Shown here in pieces: positions 21,230 through 24,587 of a stretch of 24,587 nt of DNA. The stretch spans positions 1 to 24,587 of the forward strand of contig JBELML010000097.1 in the NCBI GenBank assembly GCA_042095835.1, in the 5' to 3' direction. The stretch comes from DATFKA01 sp042095835 (GTDB lineage: Bacteria > Bacteroidota > Bacteroidia > Chitinophagales > Saprospiraceae). Below the pieces are notes generated by a model. It saw nothing but the letters and a program-made list of their open reading frames with translations, was not told the DNA's origin and ran no database searches. Position numbers and translations under genes: made by a program. The stretch's first letter is position 1. Every line of letters starts with the position of its first letter.

Positions 21230-23320
21230 ATGTTTCGATTCTTCCTGCTATTCTGCTACCTTTTTCTTGCTTTCCATTTGAAGGCCCAAAAGGCAGATAT
21301 AGAATCCATCCCTCCCGAAGCACTAGAAGCCTTAGAAGATTTCTTCCAAAATACCGAAGAAGAAGGCGACTTCGACTTCAATGCTTTCTTTGATCAATTG
21401 GAGTTTTACCTTGACCGACCCCTCAATCTGAATAAGGTCGACGAAGCGGGCTTGCGCGATTTAGGTCTCTTGACGGATGTTCAAATCATTAACTTTCTCA
21501 ATCATCGACAAAGGACTGGTGACTTATTGGCTATCTATGAGTTGCAGGCAGTTCAGGGCTTCGATCAAGCTACGATCCGGCGTATTTTGCCCTTCGTAGC
21601 CGTCAATAGCGATCTAGATGATTTCAATCTGCCCATAGGGCAAATGCTGCGAGAAGGTAGAAATGAAATCCTCACTCGTTGGAACCGCATCATCGAGGAG
21701 CAGGAAGGCTATCTCAGAGCTGAGGATCCAGAAAGAGATGGCTATTTGGGATCACCCGATCAATTGTACTTTCGGTATCGGCACACCTTCTACAATAAAA
21801 TGAGCTATGGAGTGACTATGGAAAAGGATAGGGGAGAGGAGTTCTTCCAAGGTTCTAATCCCAATGGTTTTGATTTCTATTCGGCTCATTTTTACTTGAG
21901 AGATTATAAGAAATGGCTCAAGGCCGTGGCCATTGGGGATTATCGAGTCAGTTTAGGGCAGGGACTGATCCTCTTCTCTGGCTTTGGTTTTGGTAAAAGC
22001 GCGCAGGTCACCAATGTCAAGCGTACTGGGCGGATCATCTTGCCCTATGCCTCGGTCAACGAAGCGCTCTTTATGCGCGGGGCTGCAGTAGAGTTAGCGC
22101 CTAAACCCAATTGGAACCTAGCCCTTTTTGCAAGCTCTCGGGAGCGGGATGGCAACATTATTTCAGCAATAGATTCTCTGGGTAATGAAGAATTCCTGGC
22201 CTCCATCTCTTCTTTCAATACCTTCGGTCTGCACCGTAATGCTCGCGAAATTGAGGATGAAGATGCCATTCGCCAAAATACAGTGGGCGGCAGCCTGCGA
22301 TTCAAGAAAAAAGATAATCATATTGCCCTGAATGTGCTCTATGATCAACTCGATAAAGACCTCGTCCTAACACCAAGACCCTATAATCGCTTCTACTTCA
22401 ACGGCGATCGACTCCTCAATGCGAGCTTGGATTATTCCTATCTCTACAAAAACTTCAACTTTTTCGGAGAGACCGCTATCAGTGATAATGGTGGTTGGGC
22501 GTCTGTAAACGGATTGTTGCTGGGTTTAAACCGCTATACTGACCTGACTTTAGTGTATCGCAATTTTCAGCGCGATTACCAAGCCCTCAATGCCAACCCT
22601 TTCTCCGAAGGGACCAATGCGCGTAATGAACAAGCGATCTATTTGGGTTTATTGCTGCGCCCTGCACCCAAATGGCAGTTTGCTGCCTATTTCGATCAGT
22701 TTCGCTTCCCATGGCTGCGATTTCAGGTAGATGCTCCTTCGGGAGGGTATGAGTATCGCGCAAGATTGACCTACGAGGAGCGTAGAAGGCTTCGTATATT
22801 TATAGAGGTCCGAAATGAAACCAAAGACATCAATGCGCCTGACAATGAGACCGCCTTCAACTTTGTCATTCCAAGGCAGCTATTCCAAACGCGCCTCCAT
22901 ATCGGCAATAAGATCAACGCCAACCTAGAGTTGCGCACACGCTTCGACTGGGGCTTCGTCGACGATGAAATAGAAGGCCAACGCAATGGTTTCGTGATCC
23001 TACAAGATGTCTTGTGGAATGTAGCCAATACTCCTTTACGTTTGACGGCTCGCTATGCGCTCTACGATACCCACGGCTATACCATCCGCTTCTATCATTA
23101 TGAAAATAATTTGCTGAATACTTTTGCCGTACCACCCTATTATAATCGGGGTTCTAGATTCTACATCAATGCCCGCTATCGCCCATTTAGAAACCTCACG
23201 CTAGAAGCTCGCTTCGCCCAAACTTTTTGGTCCGACCGAGAAACGATAGGCAGCAGCCTGGAAGAAATTGACGGACAAACCAGAACACAGGTGAGTGCGC
23301 AGCTGCGGTATACTTGGTGA
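21230..23320 (+). CDS. Helix-hairpin-helix outer-membrane-type protein
   Basis: A 696-residue exported protein with a signal peptide ending FHLKAQ (1-20). Residues 60-125 carry ComEA-like helix-hairpin-helix repeats: RPLNLNKVDEAGLRDLGLL, then TGDLLAIYELQAVQGFDQAT. From about 150 to the end the sequence is made of alternating amphipathic strands with many aromatics and ends TQVSAQLRYTW, with the terminal aromatic residue of an outer-membrane barrel. Bacteroidota proteins of this design are common. The HhH part resembles DNA-binding ComEA, so a role in DNA uptake is sometimes suggested but not shown, and the barrel function is unknown. It is more GC-rich than the block to its left (36 of 60 bases from 22021). 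Its TGA stop runs into an octamer array. Confidence 0.82.
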   Translation: MFRFFLLFCYLFLAFHLKAQKADIESIPPEALEALEDFFQNTEEEGDFDFNAFFDQLEFYLDRPLNLNKVDEAGLRDLGLLTDVQIINFLNHRQRTGDLLAIYELQAVQGFDQATIRRILPFVAVNSDLDDFNLPIGQMLREGRNEILTRWNRIIEEQEGYLRAEDPERDGYLGSPDQLYFRYRHTFYNKMSYGVTMEKDRGEEFFQGSNPNGFDFYSAHFYLRDYKKWLKAVAIGDYRVSLGQGLILFSGFGFGKSAQVTNVKRTGRIILPYASVNEALFMRGAAVELAPKPNWNLALFASSRERDGNIISAIDSLGNEEFLASISSFNTFGLHRNAREIEDEDAIRQNTVGGSLRFKKKDNHIALNVLYDQLDKDLVLTPRPYNRFYFNGDRLLNASLDYSYLYKNFNFFGETAISDNGGWASVNGLLLGLNRYTDLTLVYRNFQRDYQALNANPFSEGTNARNEQAIYLGLLLRPAPKWQFAAYFDQFRFPWLRFQVDAPSGGYEYRARLTYEERRRLRIFIEVRNETKDINAPDNETAFNFVIPRQLFQTRLHIGNKINANLELRTRFDWGFVDDEIEGQRNGFVILQDVLWNVANTPLRLTARYALYDTHGYTIRFYHYENNLLNTFAVPPYYNRGSRFYINARYRPFRNLTLEARFAQTFWSDRETIGSSLEEIDGQTRTQVSAQLRYTW

Positions 23321-23448
23321 TGGTGTGACTAGGAGACGGAGAGACTTGGAGGCTTGGAGGCTGTGTGATCGTGGGGGATACATCTTGTCATCTATGGATT
23401 TACCTAGTCACAGACGCTCAAGGTCTCGCAGTCAGAAAGTCATAAGAT
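23321..23448. repeat. Facing octamer arrays between convergent genes
   Basis: After the TGA at 23318-23320 the plus strand reads in octamers TGGTGTGA, CTAGGAGA, CGGAGAGA, CTTGGAGG, CTTGGAGG, CTGTGTGA, TCGTGGGG (23321-23376). From the other side, after the anmK TGA (23440-23442), the minus strand reads CTTTCTGA, CTGCGAGA, CCTTGAGC, GTCTGTGA, CTAGGTAA. The two arrays share GTGACTAGG, so the region is bounded by a perfect 10-bp inverted repeat, TGTGACTAGG (23324-23333) with CCTAGTCACA (23403-23412). No T-run terminator is seen. Confidence 0.6.
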
Positions 23449-24522
23449 GACCAACCTTCCTCCACAGCTATCTCTTCGCGCACCTGTCACAGAAGCCAAG
23501 CAATTCGGCTCGCCAAGGATGCGCTTCAATCCTAGATAAGCAAAAACCATCGCCTCTTTGAAGTCGATAAGCTCTTCATCAGGCACGACGACTTTGACTT
23601 GAGGTAGGAGCTTCGCACGAAGGTGGGTGATGAGAAAATCATTTTTTGCGCCGCCACCAGTAACGATGAGTTGTTGATCTGCATTGGCAAACTGTAGAAT
23701 GTCTTTGGCATATAAGTCGGCTAAATGCAGCACCGCAGTGTGCAGTTTATCTTGCGGACTACCCTCTGTAGAATCGACAATAGGCTTTACTTCAGCTAGG
23801 AACCATTCGATACCAGTCGATTTGGGGAAGGCCTGTTGGTAGTATTCGAGTTGTGATAAATCCTCTAACATGAAGGGGATCAATGAACCTTCTTGAGCGA
23901 TTCTCCCACCTTTATCATAAGCAATATTGAGCTCCTGACAAATATAGTTGAGCAGCATATTGGCAGGACCAATATCATAAGCTACGCGCTTTCCTTGGTA
24001 CTCAAAAGAGACATTGGCAATTCCTCCTAAATTGAGGCAAAAATCGTAGTCACTCAATAAGTCCCTATCCCCAAGGGGTACCAAAGGCGCACCCTGACCG
24101 CCCAGCTGCACATCAAGGCTCCTAAAATCGTAAATGGTAGAAATACGGGAGACTTCTGCGATTACTTGGCCATCACCAATTTGTACAGTGACATTGCGTT
24201 CGGGTTCATGAAAAACGGTATGCCCATGACTCGCCACATAGTCTGGTTGAACAGGATACTTTTTACAAAAAGCCTTGACCTGCTCCCCCAACCATTCCCC
24301 ATACAAGTAGTCTAAATGGTATAAATCGGGAGCAGAAAGAAAGATGGAGTCCTTTAATTTCTGCCTTTGTTCGGCCGTATAATCAATAGAGGCCGTGTGC
24401 AGAATCTGTTGTTTCCAAGTCCCTTTCTCAGATTGCTTAAATTCCACGAGTGCCATATCCAGACCATCTACAGAGGTACCAGACATAAGGCCAAGAATAG
24501 TATATTTTGTATTAATTGCCAA
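23440..24522 (-). CDS. anmK: Anhydro-N-acetylmuramic acid kinase
   Basis: A 360-residue sugar kinase of peptidoglycan recycling. It opens the 1,6-anhydro ring of anhydro-N-acetylmuramic acid and phosphorylates it with ATP, giving MurNAc-6-phosphate in the cytoplasm. The family signature GLMSGTSVDGLDMALVEF is at 11-28, with ASHGHTVFHEP, NLGGIANVSF, YDIGPANMLLNYI and VTGGGAKNDFLI following in the expected order for the ASKHA fold. Length fits the family (about 360-390). The start is TTG at 24522: an in-frame TAA lies only 12 bases upstream and no ATG precedes the catalytic motif. It converges on the helix-hairpin-helix gene through facing octamer arrays. Confidence 0.95.
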   Translation of the reverse strand: MAINTKYTILGLMSGTSVDGLDMALVEFKQSEKGTWKQQILHTASIDYTAEQRQKLKDSIFLSAPDLYHLDYLYGEWLGEQVKAFCKKYPVQPDYVASHGHTVFHEPERNVTVQIGDGQVIAEVSRISTIYDFRSLDVQLGGQGAPLVPLGDRDLLSDYDFCLNLGGIANVSFEYQGKRVAYDIGPANMLLNYICQELNIAYDKGGRIAQEGSLIPFMLEDLSQLEYYQQAFPKSTGIEWFLAEVKPIVDSTEGSPQDKLHTAVLHLADLYAKDILQFANADQQLIVTGGGAKNDFLITHLRAKLLPQVKVVVPDEELIDFKEAMVFAYLGLKRILGEPNCLASVTGARRDSCGGRLVIL

Positions 24523-24587
24523 CGTGTAAGTTTCTTAGGAATGAGTCAATAATAAATTAAACATCTTTACTTGTTCTTTTGCCGCCC

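Overview
The window is chromosomal DNA from a member of the Bacteroidota, most likely of the Saprospirales/Lewinella type. The evidence is two proteins with C-terminal type IX secretion (T9SS) sorting domains, start codons without Shine-Dalgarno sequences, -7 promoter elements of the form TAnnTTTG, a SufBCDSE-SufT-Rrf2 iron-sulfur operon, DUF6992- and DUF5690-like proteins, and a ComEA-like helix-hairpin-helix protein with a large barrel-like remainder. The genus is inference.

Layout. 1-1123: the 3' end of a T9SS cargo gene with two tandem intrinsic terminators, then a small membrane protein. 1186-7631: a complete suf operon (sufB, sufC, sufD, sufS, sufE, a MIP18/SufT-like gene, an Rrf2/IscR-like regulator). 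It is preceded by two copies of a TTATAC-N6-GTATAA palindrome 53 bp apart, a doubled -7 element and a long hairpin at the expected mRNA 5' end. 7683-12841: housekeeping and envelope genes (YfcE-like phosphodiesterase, DUF5690 membrane protein, secreted TonB-C-domain protein) and an ECF sigma factor translationally coupled to a membrane protein with a C-terminal GIN/DUF2807-like domain. 13025-20955: an AT-richer block, all on the minus strand, with three phage-tail-collar (MdpB-type) genes, a leucine-rich-repeat protein, an AlkP-type phosphodiesterase/TPR/sulfotransferase fusion, a 68-residue peptide, a SAM-dependent methyltransferase-like enzyme, a T9SS cargo protein and a decayed copy of it. 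21204-24522: the helix-hairpin-helix outer-membrane-type protein converging on anhydro-N-acetylmuramic acid kinase (anmK).

How the genes may work together. The suf operon builds Fe-S clusters (SufBCD scaffold, SufS/SufE sulfur donation), and the distal Rrf2 protein, with three cysteines, probably feeds back on the palindromes upstream of sufB. The minus-strand block looks like one functional locus. A secreted cargo gene is followed by a strong terminator only about 20 bp upstream of a methyltransferase gene that opens an enzyme operon. This layout resembles product-then-modification-enzyme operons in which a partial terminator sets stoichiometry. Its function is unknown and it is the best candidate for an undescribed system.

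A second unexplained signal is a family of degenerate 8-bp repeat arrays directly behind stop codons at four gene junctions (7683-7746, 9643-9690, 10527-10687, 23321-23448), where I see no convincing hairpin terminator immediately behind the stop codons. Two arrays share a 15-bp boundary motif, and two supply the last codons and stop of the adjoining gene.
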